Below are positions 1 through 10,563 of a stretch of DNA of 64,000 nucleotides, piece by piece (the first letter of the stretch is position 1; the number at the start of each line of letters is the position of its first letter). The notes below the pieces were generated by a model. The model was not told the DNA's origin. It saw nothing but the letters and a program-made list of their open reading frames with translations, and searched no databases. Source of the DNA: Tenrec ecaudatus (Eukaryota > Chordata > Mammalia > Afrosoricida > Tenrecidae); NCBI RefSeq assembly GCF_050624435.1, contig NC_134546.1, positions 39,821,501-39,885,500 of the forward strand, read 5' to 3'. Both the position numbers and the translations under genes were made by a program.

Positions 1-145
1 CCCTCCCCCCTCTCCCCTCTACCCTCTCCCCGCTTGACTTGGATCACAAACCAGGCAGGCTACATTGTGAGTTTCCTTCTCATGCAAAGCCAAGGACCAA
101 GGTACTTGTCACCCGAGGAATCTAAAAGATCTGGGTCCCCTCAGA
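1..145 (+). repeat. Unclassified repeat A, copy 1 (end fragment)
   Basis: Shares ACTTGGATCACAAACCAGGC and GCAAAGCCAAGGACCAAGGT with copies at 8067-8590 and 15170-15329. It may be the 3' end of an LTR. A pyrimidine-rich run opens the window. Confidence 0.5.
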
Positions 146-500
146 TTGCCAGCACTTTCTGCCTGTATGCACATTCCAGATCATGTCTTCTTTCCCTGCC
201 GCCTACCCCACCCCCACACCCCTCCAGAAGAGGAGGGAGAGCTGCGCTCCAGGGCTGGGTAAGAGTCAGAAGGAGTTGAAATTCCTGGGCAGAATTCTGG
301 TGAAGATGAAGCAACTGAAGAGCAGAACTCCAAGGTCTCCTTGACTCTGTCCATGTGCACCAGGTGCAACTCCACGAGGCCGGGCACTCAGGGCTTCAAC
401 GTGCCCAGAGCTGGGAGGTGGATGCCCAGCATCACAGTCAACCTTGCTAATGTAATTGATTTGGACTCCCTTGCTCCCTGGTACTAAGACACCAGTCCAA

Positions 501-705
501 ACTCAAAAAATGCCACTGCCACCCAGTCTGTTCCGACTCATAGTGAGTCTGCAGGACAGAGTAGAACCGCCCCTGTGGGTTTCTGAGAGTGTTCCTCTTT
601 AAGAGAAAATCTCATCCATCTACTGAGGAGCACTTGATGGTTTTGAACTGCTGACCTGAGGGTTAGCAGCCCAATTCGTTAGCTACTTTGCCACCAGAGC
701 TCCTC
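501..705 (-). mobile_element. AfroSINE
   Basis: Near full-length antisense copy: GACTCATAGTGAGTCT, GGGTTTCTGAGAG, TGGTTTTGAACTGCTGACC and a CCACCAGAGCTCC head. Confidence 0.9.
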
Positions 706-990
706 CCTCAAATTCCTTCAGCCAAGGTAACAATCCTGACATTAGGCCATCATGACTCGAGCTGGGTAATCAGAGAAAAACAACTTCTTTTGCAAGACAT
801 GACGCCTGACTGCCAAACTTGCAGCCCCCCTCCCCGCACTGCTCCTCTCTCGACCTGTTGCCCATAAATCCCTCCCATTCTCCGGTCCGGGGAGACCTCC
901 TTTCCGATGCTCTGTTACAATGGGATGAATCGTGCACTGTACTTTGAGTTTCAGCCAGGGTAAGAGTCCTTGAAGATTACTTCAGGCATG
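706..990 (+). mobile_element. Possible LTR fragment, unclassified
   Basis: The block between two AfroSINEs has a C-rich part, a CATAAATCCC TATA-like motif and a CTCTGTTACA segment, reminiscent of LTR promoters. Evidence is weak. Confidence 0.2.
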
Positions 991-1005
991 CTGTAAAGAT
1001 CCCCA

Positions 1006-1195
1006 AGAAGCCTTGGTGGTGTAGTGCTGACCTTGAACTACAAGGTCAACAGTTCGAAAGCATGAGTTCCTAGAGAGTAAGATGGGCTTTCTACTCCCAT
1101 AAAGAGTACAGTCTTGGAGACTCCCAAGTCCAGTTTACCCTCCCCTGTAGGGGTGCTGTGATTTGGCACCAACTCAGTGGCAGTGAGAGGTTGAG
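1006..1195 (+). mobile_element. AfroSINE
   Basis: Sense copy with GCCTTGGTGGTGTAGTGC head, GGTCAACAGTTCG B-box-like segment and AACTCAGTGGCAGTGAG end. Confidence 0.9.
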
Positions 1196-1479
1196 TTAAA
1201 GAGCGAGGCCTTATCAGCAGGGCGAAGTGTTCTGACTCTAGAGCAAGGCTGCTTGGAACCCATTGGGGCCAACCATCTGCTTCAGAAAGGAAGCCCTACG
1301 AGCACTTTCTGCAGAGCCAGTGCTACTCCGCTCCCAGGTGGGTCAGAACAGATTCAGTGACAAGGCTCGGCCACCCTTGGGGACACTCTTGAAAGAAAAT
1401 GAACAAAACAGTCTTCAATGAGTGCTCACGTGGGTCCCAAAGTCACTTAATTCCTATCATTTCATAAGGAACAAAAACA

Positions 1480-1628
1480 GGAGCCCTGGCGGCTTCCTGG
1501 TTACGCGCCGGGCTGCCAACTCCAGTAAAGAGTTCCAGTCCTGGAAACCCACGGGGCAGCTCTAACCTGTCCTGCAGGGTCTCTATGCGTCACCATGGGC
1601 TTGATGGCAGTGAACTTGAGTTTTGAAT
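1480..1628 (+). mobile_element. AfroSINE, internally shortened
   Basis: Sense copy with GGAGCCCTGGCGGCTTCC head and GGCTTGATGGCAGTGAAC end. The middle part with the B-box-like segment is missing. Confidence 0.88.
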
Positions 1629-1771
1629 AAAGAATGAGCCAACAGACCAAGAAACAGGACAGCGTGCCCTACGTAATGAGCAGAAACATCAGTCAATAAA
1701 AACGACAAGTGAAGTAATTAGCAGACAATAAGGCTAAAAGAGCTGCTGTGAGTTATTGCTAAATTAAGACA

Positions 1772-2398
1772 CCACAGGGAATCCAGGGCAGATGATCCCT
1801 CAGGACCAGTGGTGAGAGTGGCGATACCGGGAGAATGGAGGGAAGGTGGGGTCGAAAGGGGGAACAGATTACAAGGATCTACATATAACCTCCTCCCTGG
1901 GGGACGGACATCAGAGAAGTGGGTGAAGGGAGACGTTGGACGGACGGTGTAAGATATGACAAAATAATTTATAAATTATCAAGGGTTCATGGGGAAGGGG
2001 GAGCAGGGAGGGAGGGGAAAAAATGAGCTGATACCAAGGGCTCAAGTAGAAAGCAAATGTTTTGAGAATGATGAGGGCAACAAATGTACAAATGTGCTTG
2101 ACACAATCGATGGATGGATGGATGGATGGATGGATGGATGGATTGTGATAAGAGTTGTACAAGGGGGAGGGGGAAGCGGGGAGAGAGGGGAAAAAAAAAG
2201 AGGACCTGATGCAAAGGGCTTAAGTGGAAAGAAAATGCTTTGAAAATGATTAGGGCAAAGAATGTACGGATGTGCTTTATACAATTGATGTATGTATATG
2301 TATATGTATGGATGGTGATAAGAGTTGTATGAGCCCCTAATAAAATGCAAAACAAAAAAAGAGTTGTACAAGGCCCCACTCAAAAGATTTAATTATTA
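1772..2398 (+). mobile_element. L1 3' UTR copy, 5' truncated, hosting a second L1
   Basis: This is an afrotherian L1 3' UTR with a G-rich polypurine tract, a GATG microsatellite expansion (2103-2142) and an A-rich end. It is interrupted at 2165-2359 by another L1 tail flanked by the perfect 14-bp duplication AGAGTTGTACAAGG (2151-2164 and 2360-2373). Confidence 0.88.
2165..2359 (+). mobile_element. L1 tail nested inside the L1 at 1772-2398
   Basis: It starts in the G-rich tract and ends with CCCCTAATAAAATGC and an A-rich run. The 14-bp TSD is in the host L1 tail. Confidence 0.9.
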
Positions 2399-2402
2399 AA
2401 AA

Positions 2403-2528
2403 GACACCACCACCAAACAACCACCAACACACCACCACCATCATGAGCACACCATACCAACCACCATTACTACACCACCACCACCACCACCACCACCATC
2501 ACACCACCACCATCACACCACCACCGCC
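2403..2528. repeat. CAC/CCA-rich microsatellite
   Basis: An interrupted CCA/CAC trinucleotide array starts right after the A-rich end of the L1 at 1772-2398. Confidence 0.9.
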
Positions 2529-2539
2529 ACCAGAAAGGG

Positions 2540-2754
2540 AGGAAAACCCCCACCAAACCCAATGCCATCCAGTTGAATTCGATTCATAGCAACTCTGTAG
2601 GGCAAAGTAGGATTTCTCTCTGAGGTTTTGGGGACTGTAAATGTTTACTGGAGCAGAAAGCCCCATCTTTCTCTCACAGAGTGACTGGTGGGTTCAAACT
2701 GTCAACCTTTCAGTTAGCAAATCAATGTGAATCCAACGATGCTACCAGGACTCT
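2540..2754 (-). mobile_element. AfroSINE
   Basis: Antisense copy from a CCAAACCCAATGCC tail to a CTACCAGGACTC head. Confidence 0.9.
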
Positions 2755-2822
2755 TTAGAAAGGAGGAGAGCAGAAAAAATATTAGGGAAAAATGATAGGC
2801 CACAAAAGTCTAAATGTGATGA

Positions 2823-3905
2823 TGTGCCAAGCTGGGTTGTCTAAAGAAACAAATCCAGTAAGACTCATCTCTGTGTAAAAAAGAGCATTATATCAAGAAG
2901 TGTTTATATGTGAAGACAGCATCTGTGATAGGTTTATTATGCCAACTAGGCTTCCATAGGACCATGTGGACGCAATTTAATCAGGCTGAGGCATGATTGG
3001 AGGGCGACGAGACAAATGACTTTCCAAGGCCAGCCCCTGCTCTGTCTCCCCAGTGATTGGACCAGGGTGCTGCTGCTTGAGCTAGTCCTTTGCCTCCACC
3101 GTGTGCTGCACTACCTGTGGACCAAGCCCTCCTTTGAGACCTGCTTCCCATGCTGCCGGTGGATTGTGAAGTGAATCCATCTGCAACTGGAGACCCATCT
3201 GGCTGTCTCCCTACACTCCCTGTGCTACCTACTGTTGCTGCCCCACCTGCTGTCTGCTGCCTTTGGCTGACTCTCCCTGTCTTACCTGAGGGCAGAGGTC
3301 TGCTTCCTTGACCTTGGGCTGGCAGCCCTCGGGAGTTGAAAAACCTTCAGTATATTAACTGTTCTATGAAAGTGAGTTGAACTCGGCCTTCTGTATTCCT
3401 GTGTGGACTAATTATATGTCATATTCCTTCTCGCTGTATAAGCCTATCCCATTATATATAAACATAAGTGTCCTGGTTTTCTCTCTCTAGCACATGGTGG
3501 GGCTGCCTAACACAGCAGCCAGCCCAGTTCAACTCAAGTCCTTAAGTCTGACACTAATCCCTAAGTCCCTCTTCAGACTCACCTAGCCACATGCTAGAGA
3601 TGCAGAAAAGTGAGCCAGGACACAGGAAGATTACAGGCTGTTGGATGCAGATTCTCCCGAATTCAAAGTTGGTGGAAACAGCAGGAAGTCAACAGCTCTC
3701 TGAGTTGTGAGCAGAGTCCCAGCAAGCAGGAAGGTGAAGGGGCAGAAGAGATAGAGGGAAGTTCCCGGTCCCCAGCCCTCCCACTTTATGAGAAGGCCAC
3801 ACCCCCAAGGAGGCATCACCAGGCTGTGACCTGATTGACAGGTTGAATTCCACCCCTACACTTTCATACATCTTTAAGATGACATAAACTCATCTACCTA
3901 CCACA
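2823..3905 (-). mobile_element. ERVL-type solo LTR fossil hosting another LTR
   Basis: The antisense LTR starts TGTGCC and ends CTACCACA and is flanked by a perfect 5-bp duplication, GATGA (2818-2822 and 3906-3910), as in class III elements. A second LTR is inserted at 2924-3514. No internal retroviral region is seen. Old. Confidence 0.75.
2924..3514 (+). mobile_element. ERVL-type solo LTR fossil nested in another LTR
   Basis: The 591-bp sense LTR starts TGTGATAGGTTTATTATGCC and ends CCTAACACA. Flanks GCATC and GCAGC fit a decayed 5-bp duplication. It is related to the LTR at 30152-30610. Confidence 0.72.
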
Positions 3906-3947
3906 GATGAAAACTAAGATCTTGTTTAAAATAAAGATATTTATGTG

Positions 3948-4093
3948 TTTGTTTTAAATCATTTTATTAAGGGCTCATACAACCCTTATCACAATCCATA
4001 CATACATCAATTGTATAAAGCACACTTGTACATTCATTGCCCTCATCATTCTCAAAACATTTGCTCTCCACTTAAGCCCCTGGCATCAGCTCC
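3948..4093 (-). mobile_element. L1 3' end, short truncated copy
   Basis: The antisense tail starts TTTTAAATCATTTTATTAAG and extends about 145 bp, ending at GGCATCAGCTC. It abuts an unclassified repeat. Confidence 0.85.
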
Positions 4094-4094
4094 T

Positions 4095-4925
4095 ATGAGG
4101 TTTATAACATATTGAGACAAATGGCGCAAGAGGCCAAAGTGGACCTCCTCCTGGCTTCCCTACTGCCTCCACTCTCCATCCTTCTTTCCCTGCTCTGACA
4201 CCAGTCCCATCGCTCCTCCCACGGCACGGCATGCTACTTCTATGCTGGGTTTGATGATTCATTGCCATGGCCACACAATGCACAGCAATATCCATGATTA
4301 AGGGGGCTTATTAGGGAAGTTAGGTTACCACGGGCAGGGTTAGTAAAAGGTAAGGATACAATCATTGGCCCCCAGCAATACTTCTCCTCCACCAATTGCC
4401 AAGTCTCTCTCTAGTCCTGAGCCTCTCTGTCACTTGATCCCTTAGCCTCTGCCTCAGTGGGCCAGGAAGCCCACCCACTTCCCTGCCTCATAGTCTCAAT
4501 GTCTCAGCACTGTTCCTCTGGTGTACCCCATAGACTCTGCACCTCTGCTGCTGGTGCCTCTGGTCTCAGCCACCACCGCTTCAGACCAGTTCTCTAACAT
4601 GCCCCCTACTTCCTGGTTCTTCCAGTGGTCCGGGGGCTTCTCTCTCTGTTTCCTAGATGGCAGTCAGACACAGAGGAATGGGTTTAATGGAGGCGTGGCA
4701 TTTGTCTTTCAGCAGACATGCCTCCCAAGGAAACAGAGTGGTGACTTATCCCCTCTCAGGTGGAGACGCAGAATGCAGCATCCCGCATGACTGCTATAAG
4801 AACTCCTGCCAAAATGGGGCTGGAAGCACAGGCATAGAGTTTACAATCTATCATAAAAGAGGTTATGGCCAGAAGGGCATGCCAGTTGACTGCCTTTCAC
4901 CTATATAAAAATAAAATGTATAAAA
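4095..4925 (+). repeat. Unclassified repeat B, copy 1
   Basis: Contains GGGGGCTTATTAGGGAAGTTAG, CTCTCTCTAGTCCTGAGCC and CTCAGCACTGTTCCTCTG, in the same order as the copy at 31640-32297. The family is not recognised. Confidence 0.5.
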
Positions 4926-5205
4926 ACAATAGCCCAAAGGATAGGAAGGAGGAAATGGAAAGATATTGTTAGGTTCTTCCATTTCATGAGGAGGGGCATA
5001 ATGAAATCCGAAGGCATTCTGTGAGATGTAATTTATATAACAAGGAGCGCATGGTGGGGCTCAGATTCAAATCAAGTTTGCCAGTTTCAAAACCTTTCAG
5101 GGAGATGTAAGATGTGAGAACAGGCTCATACATCCAAGAATCATACGTGCTCCAAGACAGAGCTTAACCACACTCCGGATGTTAAGATCCTTCATCCCTC
5201 CAAAC

Positions 5206-5400
5206 CAGTGGTTCTCAACCTTCCTGATGGCACGACCCTTTCATCCAGTTCCTCATGGGGTAGTGACCCCACAACCATAACATGATTTTTGTTGCTACTT
5301 CCTAACTGTAATTTTGCTACTGTTATGAATCGGGCGACCCCTGTGAAAAGGTCATCCGACCCCCCCGAAGGGGTCACGACCCACAGGTTGAGAACCGCCG
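5206..5400. mobile_element. SPIN-like hAT MITE, copy 1
   Basis: The element starts CAGTGGTTCTCAACCTTCC and ends GGTTGAGAACCGCCG, a near-perfect terminal inverted repeat typical of SPIN/Charlie-type hAT elements. Flanks CTCCAAAC (5198-5205) and CTCCAAAT (5401-5408) are the 8-bp hAT target duplication. It is 195 bp long with no transposase, so it is non-autonomous. Confidence 0.88.
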
Positions 5401-5408
5401 CTCCAAAT

Positions 5409-5486
5409 CCAAACCAAATTCACTGCCATTGACCCTATAAGACAGGGAAGAAGTGTCCCTACACGTTCCCAAGACTGTAACTCTTA
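5409..5486 (-). mobile_element. AfroSINE fragment
   Basis: Tail half only (AAACCAAATTCACTGCC to CAAGACTGTAACTCTTAG). Confidence 0.8.
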
Positions 5487-5630
5487 GCTGTTAGGGGGCC
5501 ATCAAGTCAGTTCCAAGCTACAGCAGCCCGGTGTCCCACAGAATGGACCACTGCTCGGTCCTGAGCCATCTCACTGTTCTCACGTCTGAGCTCATGGTTG
5601 CAGCCGCTGGGCCAGGCCAGATCACTGAAG
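5487..5630 (-). mobile_element. RTE1 3' end (or a SINE sharing it)
   Basis: Antisense of the RTE1 terminus: GTTAGGGGGCCATCAAGTC, then GGTCCTGAGCCATCTCAC and GTTGCAGCCGCTGGG. It lies between two AfroSINE pieces. Confidence 0.65.
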
Positions 5631-5745
5631 GGTTTCCTCTGTCCTGGAGCAGAAGCCTGCTCGTTCTCCTGAGGAGCCACTGGCGGTTTTGAACTGCTGG
5701 CTTTCAGTTAGCGGCCCAATGAGTAACCGCTCGGCCACCGGGGCT
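5631..5745 (-). mobile_element. AfroSINE fragment
   Basis: Head half only (GGTTTTGAACTGCTGGC to GGCCACCGGGGCTTTGG). Confidence 0.85.
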
Positions 5746-5958
5746 TTGGAAGGCTTCTTTTTTCCTGGTAAAAGCAGCTCCGGGGCCCACAAGCCAAGTG
5801 TGCCTCGCTACCAGGGCATTCTAACTTCAGGATTTTGGAGCCAGGAGGGGAAGCACGCAAGAGAAAACTAGTTGGACTGGTTTTCTCACCAACCGCAGGG
5901 ACTTTAACCAGGTCCAATTTTAAAGTCAATGGACTCAGTATGTAATGCCTGAGCAACT

Positions 5959-5961
5959 TTG

Positions 5962-5994
<33 letters not shown>
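5959..5994. repeat. TG microsatellite
   Basis: An uninterrupted TG array of about 17 units. Confidence 0.95.
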
Positions 5995-5996
<2 letters not shown>

Positions 5997-6222
5997 CTCA
6001 CGCATGCGCACTCACTCTCTCGCCCTGGGCCTTTGTTAGCTCTTTCTCGCAGGAGTCACCCAGGGCAAGTGTATGAAACCGGGAAGTGAGTCAAGGGTGA
6101 GTCATAGTCACCAAACCCAGAGAGTGATCATTCTGCCTGGAGAAGTAGCCGGGGCCCCTCACTGTGGAACAGAGAGGTTTCAGTGAAGGATGCTGGACAG
6201 TGTTGGGCAGGGCTGTCCCCAA

Positions 6223-6445
6223 AGAGCCCAGGTGGCAACGAGGTTAAAGTGTGTTCAATTGCTAACCACAAGGTCAGCAGTTCCAACCTGCGGCCTCTCA
6301 GTGGGAGAACGATCATGGCAGTCAGCTGCTGTGCCGGTCCACAGCCTCGGAAACCCTGGCGGGGCAGGGGGAGTGCGGCAGTGTTTTACTCTTTTCCTGT
6401 AGACTTGCTATGGGTTGGAATTAACTTGAAGGTTTGGATGAAGTC
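6223..6445 (+). mobile_element. AfroSINE
   Basis: Sense copy: AGAGCCCAGGTGGCAACG head, CACAAGGTCAGCAGTTCC, GTTGGAATTAACTTGAAGG end. Confidence 0.85.
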
Positions 6446-6787
6446 CACAGCCCAGAGGGGAAATGGATGTTTTGACTCAAGACCAAATTATCCACTCTGT
6501 TATTGAGCTACTGCTCCCAGAAAAACAAATCCAAGTCAGCAGAAAAACAACATGACAGTGAACTTGGGACTACAGTGTTAGAATCAAGCCAATGGACTTA
6601 GGGATCAGCAATGGGTTATGCCAAGCTCTCTAAACCCAGCCAATCTTGAACTGCCCACCTCTGTTCTGCCCCCAACACTCCTGCCCTTCCATTCAACTGC
6701 ACCCTCAGTGATTAACCTGATTGTCCACAGGTAATTTTTTACAGCCTAATGTTCACCATACATCTATTTTTATTTTACTGGCCTAGC
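6446..6787. other. Unassigned sequence
   Basis: Nothing recognised in these 340 bp. Confidence 0.35.
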
Positions 6788-7475
6788 CAGGGGTGGAGAA
6801 TATCCGGGCCGAGGGTTGTATAATATAGAAGACCATTGAAATCATCAAGACCAGTCAACACCCAAAATAATAATTTATAAATTATCAAGGGCTCATGAGG
6901 GAGGGGGGAGCAGGGAGGCAGGGGTAAAAAAGAGGACCTGATGCCAAGGGCTTAAGTGGAGAGCGAATGCTTTGAAAATGATGAGGGCAATGAATGTACA
7001 GATGTGCTTTACCCAATTGATGTATTATGGATTGTGTTAAGAGTTGTATGAGCCCCTAATAAACGTTTAAAAAAAACACAAGACAGAGCAAAACAAAGTA
7101 ACAAAAGAAAAAGCAACAGCAACAAAAAGTAAACCTGTAAATAGTTCAAGGTTTGTTTTTTGACCATTAGGAGTGTTTTCTGGATGGAGTGGCAGGCCCT
7201 TGCCCCAAGGTCTATTTTTGGTACTCCCTTGGGACTTCCTTGCTCTGTTCCCCTTGCTGTTTTTTTACACACCCTTAGGGTTTTGCTTCCGTGTTGTGGG
7301 GTCAGAAAAAAAGAGAAAAAAAAGACCAGTCAACACCACACACCTCTCCAAAGAGAAGCAATCCAGCCATCACACTAGGGGTGAGCTAACTACATTTGAC
7401 CTGCATGGCCTGTGAATGATGCTTATATAAATCTCCAAATGGCTGTTGGCAGAAAAGAAGGCGCCCCATACTGGG
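6788..7475. mobile_element. Possible old hAT-type DNA element interrupted by an L1
   Basis: Flanking the L1 at 6863-7321 are CAGGGGTGGAGAATATCCGG on the left and a segment ending GGCGCCCCATACTGG on the right. These look like degraded inverted termini of a hAT-like element. The assignment is weak. Confidence 0.35.
6863..7321 (+). mobile_element. L1 tail with a candidate 3' transduction
   Basis: A sense L1 3' end (6863-7072, AATAAACGTTTAAAAAAAA) is followed directly by an antisense L1 3' UTR piece (7073-7300) and a second A-rich tail. A single 16-bp TSD, AAGACCAGTCAACACC, encloses the whole unit (6847-6862 and 7322-7337). The simplest reading is one insertion of a read-through transcript. Confidence 0.75.
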
Positions 7476-7621
7476 CTCTGTACAATTCAAGGCCCAGAAT
7501 TTGAATTTAGGTCGGTGTGATCCCAAGCACGCTGCTCAACTGAACAACGAACATCACCTTCCCAGCACAGCCAGGGCAGTATTTCACCAAAAGTTCTTCT
7601 GCCTTTTCCACCTGGAACACA

Positions 7622-7978
7622 TGCCCTCGTGGCATCGTAGGTGGCACCACGAACCAACAGGTTCGTGGTTTGAATTTACCAGCAGATCCATAGGAGAAAA
7701 GACCTGGAAATCTACTTCTATAAATATTACAGCCTTAGCTCAGGGGATGGTCAAGAACACAGTCCATTCGAGCCACGTGATCATTCTCTCAGCCTTCTCC
7801 TGGGGACAAAGGGGAGGGGAGGGGAGGGGAGCGGACTCTGGGGACAAAGAGCAGGGGCTATAGAAACTAGGCTGGGTGTGGGGAAGCGCCTCCCACAGGA
7901 GACCACAGGGCAGGTGTACTCAGTCATTGAGTCACTGAGAGTTGGGATTGACTCTACACAACAACCCACAACAACCAA
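7622..7978 (+). mobile_element. Decayed AfroSINE pieces
   Basis: A head-like part (7622-7735) and a tail-like part (7905-7978, GAGAGTTGGGATTGACTC) in the same orientation. The 170 bp between them includes a GGGGA microsatellite and is unassigned. Confidence 0.55.
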
Positions 7979-7979
7979 G

Positions 7980-8720
7980 CGGCCTCTCAGCCTTTGGGTG
8001 GTGCCGATGCTGAATGCACCGGCTGCTAACTTAAAAGTTGCAGGTTCCAGTCCTCGCTAGGGTGCTGTTAGGTTTCTCATGGGAAATACCTTGGTTCTTG
8101 GCTTTGCACAAGAAAAAATTCATGCTGAAGCCTGGTTTGTGATCCAAGTGAGTTCTTGTAAAAGGACGGAAGAAGTTTCAGGTTAGACAGTCACCGAACA
8201 GGGGCAACTCGTGCGACTGCACACCCACACGTGGTGGCCTGAGGCCAGAGAGAGAGAGACCATGACCCAGGTGACCGGAAGGGGGAGAAGCAGCTGAAGG
8301 GCTGGGTGATCTTGAGGTCCCAGTATTTGGAGCCTTCGGCTGGGAGGCGTGATCGAAGGTAATGGTTGACCCTATTGGCTAAATTAAGCCCACCTGGCCT
8401 AGTTTGGGGCCGAACCAGGTGTGCCGCCCACCTGGCTGGGGTGAGGGTGGGGAGGGAGGAGGGCCTGAGTTTGGAGCATGCCCAGTTAGTCTTTATGGCT
8501 GGTTTAGGGCCCGCCTGATTCTCTTTCAACCTCCAGTAGGGGTCCTCTAGGTATGGAGAGGGATTACCACCCACCCCCGTTCTGCTATTGGCACCTCAGC
8601 GGGAAGCTCAGGGGTCGGCTTCCAAGAAGAGCGGCCACGGATGACTCTGCCAAGCCCCGTGCTGCCCGTCGCCCCTGGGATCCCTGGGTCAGAGTCAGCT
8701 CAACTACCCCCAACAAAGCT
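7980..8720 (+). mobile_element. AfroSINE split by repeat A
   Basis: Head part 7980-8066 (GGCTGCTAACTTAAAAGTTGC) and tail part about 8591-8720 (CAGAGTCAGCTCAAC) flank the LTR-like repeat A. Confidence 0.65.
8067..8590 (-). repeat. Unclassified repeat A, copy 2 (longest), inside an AfroSINE
   Basis: It starts TGTTAGGTTTCTCATGGG and interrupts an AfroSINE whose parts are at 7980-8066 and about 8591-8720. Read in reverse, it ends CCTAACA like copy 3. LTR-like, family not recognised. Confidence 0.5.
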
Positions 8721-9024
8721 CTCTCCATTTCCCATGCAGTTTTGCTTTGAAATGCTTCTTTGTATGTAACGAGGAAAGGTACACTTTCATTGGAGGCAAA
8801 GTCTCGATTCCGCTGTTAGGAATCTCCAACTTCTCTTGTCTCCCCACCTGTACTTCCTTCATTCTTCCCCGCCCCCACTTTTTGTTGGGGGTGGGGGAGA
8901 AGTTTCCCCCAGGAGGAAGGAAAAATCCTGGGCAGCCAGCCCGGCTGGCCTCCGTGGTTCCTCACTCTCCCTCCGAGCAGAGCTAGGAAGCTTTCCTTTA
9001 TCCCTTCATCGGATCAGCATTCCA
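8721..9024. other. Unassigned sequence
   Basis: Nothing recognised; it contains a C-rich/G-rich stretch (8865-8915). Confidence 0.35.
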
Positions 9025-9171
9025 AAGCCAACCAAATCGCTGCTGTGAAGACCGCGGGGACTTACAGCGACCCTGGGGGACAGCGTGGAGCTGCCCTTGT
9101 GATTTTCCACGACTGTTACTTTTTTATTTTTCATTAAAAAAAATCATTTTATTGGAGGCTCATACAACTCT

Positions 9172-9503
9172 TTTTGTTTTGTTTTGTTTCTTTTTTTTTT
9201 TTAAACAATTTATTAGGGGCTCATACAACTCTTATCACAGTTCATACATATACATACATCAATTGTATAAAGCACATCTGTACAGTCTTTGCCCTAATCA
9301 TTTTTTTTCTCCTCTTTTCTTTTTTTACATTTTATTAGGGACTCATACAACTCTTATCACAATCCATACATATACATACATCAATTGTATAAAGCACATC
9401 CATACATTCCCTGCCCCAATCTTTCTCAAAGCATTTGCTCTCCACTTAAGCCCCTTGCATCAGGTCCTCTTTTTTTCCCCTCCCTCCCCTTTCCCCCCTC
9501 CCT
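9172..9503 (-). mobile_element. Double-tailed L1 (copy 1), nested
   Basis: Two L1 3' ends follow one another: read in sense, unit 1 ends AATAAAATGTAAAAAAAG plus a purine-rich run, then unit 2 starts TGATTAGGGCAAAGACTGTAC and ends AATAAATTGTTT plus A's. The 19-bp TSD AGGCTCATACAACTCTTTT flanks it (about 9153-9171 and 9504-9522). Confidence 0.88.
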
Positions 9504-10007
9504 CAGGCTCATACAACTCTTTTCACAATCCATACATACATCCATTGTGTCAAGCACATTTGTACATGTGTTGCCATCATCGTTCTTAAGACATTTGCTT
9601 TCTACTTGAGCCCTGGGTATCAGCTCATTTTTTCCCCACTCTCTCCTGTGCCCCCCTCTCTCATTGACCTTTGATAATTTGTAAATTATTATTATTATTA
9701 TTATTATTATTGTCCTATCTTACACTGTACAATGTCTCCCTTCACCCATTTTTCTGTTGTCCTTGCCCCAGGGAGGGGAATATATGTATATTCTTGTAAT
9801 CGGTTCCCCCTTTCTACTTCACCCTCCCGGTATCGTCACTCTCAGCACTGGTCCTGAAGGGATCATCTGTCCTGGATTCCTTGGGTTTCCAGTTCCTATC
9901 TGTACCAGTGTACATCCTCTGGTCTAGCCAGATTTGTAAGGTAGAATTGGGTTCATGATAGTGGAGGAGAAGGAAGCATTTAGGAACTAGAGGAAAGTTG
10001 TATGTTT

Positions 10008-10294
10008 TTTTTTCTTTTAAACATTTTATTAGGGACTCATACAACTGTTATCACAATCCATACATACATCAATTGTATAAAGCACATCTGTACATGCTTT
10101 GCCCTAATCATTTGCAAAGCATTTGCTCTCCACTTAAGCCCTTTGCATCAAGTCCTCTTTTTTCCCCTCCCTCCCCGCTCCCCCCTCCCTCATGAGCCCT
10201 TGATAATTTATAAATTATTATTTTGTCATATCTTGCCCTATCCGGCATCTCCCTTCACCCCCTTTTCTGTTGTCCGTCCCCCAGGGAGGAGGTT
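10008..10294 (-). mobile_element. L1 tail nested in the 9123-10460 L1
   Basis: This antisense truncated L1 is flanked by a 15-bp perfect TSD, GAAAGTTGTATGTTT (9993-10007 and 10295-10309). Confidence 0.92.
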
Positions 10295-10563
10295 GAAAGT
10301 TGTATGTTTCATCGTTGCTACACGCTACCCTGACTGGCTCGTCTTCTCCCCGTGACCCTTCTGTAAGGAGATGTCGAGTTACCTACATGGGCCTTGGGTT
10401 CCCAATCTGCACCCCCCCTCATTCACAATTATTTGATTTTTTTGTTCTTTGATGCCTGATAACAAGATTGTAACTCTTTATGGGAGTAGAAAACACTTTC
10501 TCCCTGGGATCTAGCTGGTACATTTGAACTGCTGACCTTGCGGCTAGCAGCCTAAGGGGTAAC

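Larger units (their letters stand above)
9123..10460 (-). mobile_element. L1 3' UTR copy hosting two younger L1 insertions
   Basis: This antisense L1 3' UTR lies inside an AfroSINE. Younger insertions lie at 9172-9503 and 10008-10294. AfroSINE bases near 9107-9122 recur near 10463-10478, consistent with a decayed TSD. Confidence 0.85.

Noticed and set aside
501-705. tRNA genes in the AfroSINE heads
   Set aside because: They are tRNA-derived SINE promoters without a full cloverleaf; dispersed copies with A-rich tails.
2403-2528. A CRISPR-like or satellite array
   Set aside because: It is a simple CCA/CAC microsatellite; no spacers or unit structure, and the genome is mammalian.
2823-3905. 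A complete provirus between two LTRs
   Set aside because: The two LTRs are nested, belong to different families and have no internal retroviral region between them.
6863-7321. Twin-priming inversion of an L1
   Set aside because: The inverted part lies on the 3' side of the tail, whereas twin priming inverts the 5' side. Transduction fits better.
9152-9609. Open frames with repeated peptides such as YNSYHNPYIHQLYKAHLY, seen many times across the window
   Set aside because: They are translations of the antisense L1 3' UTR, which recurs in over twenty copies. They have no start context, no conservation as protein and no domain.
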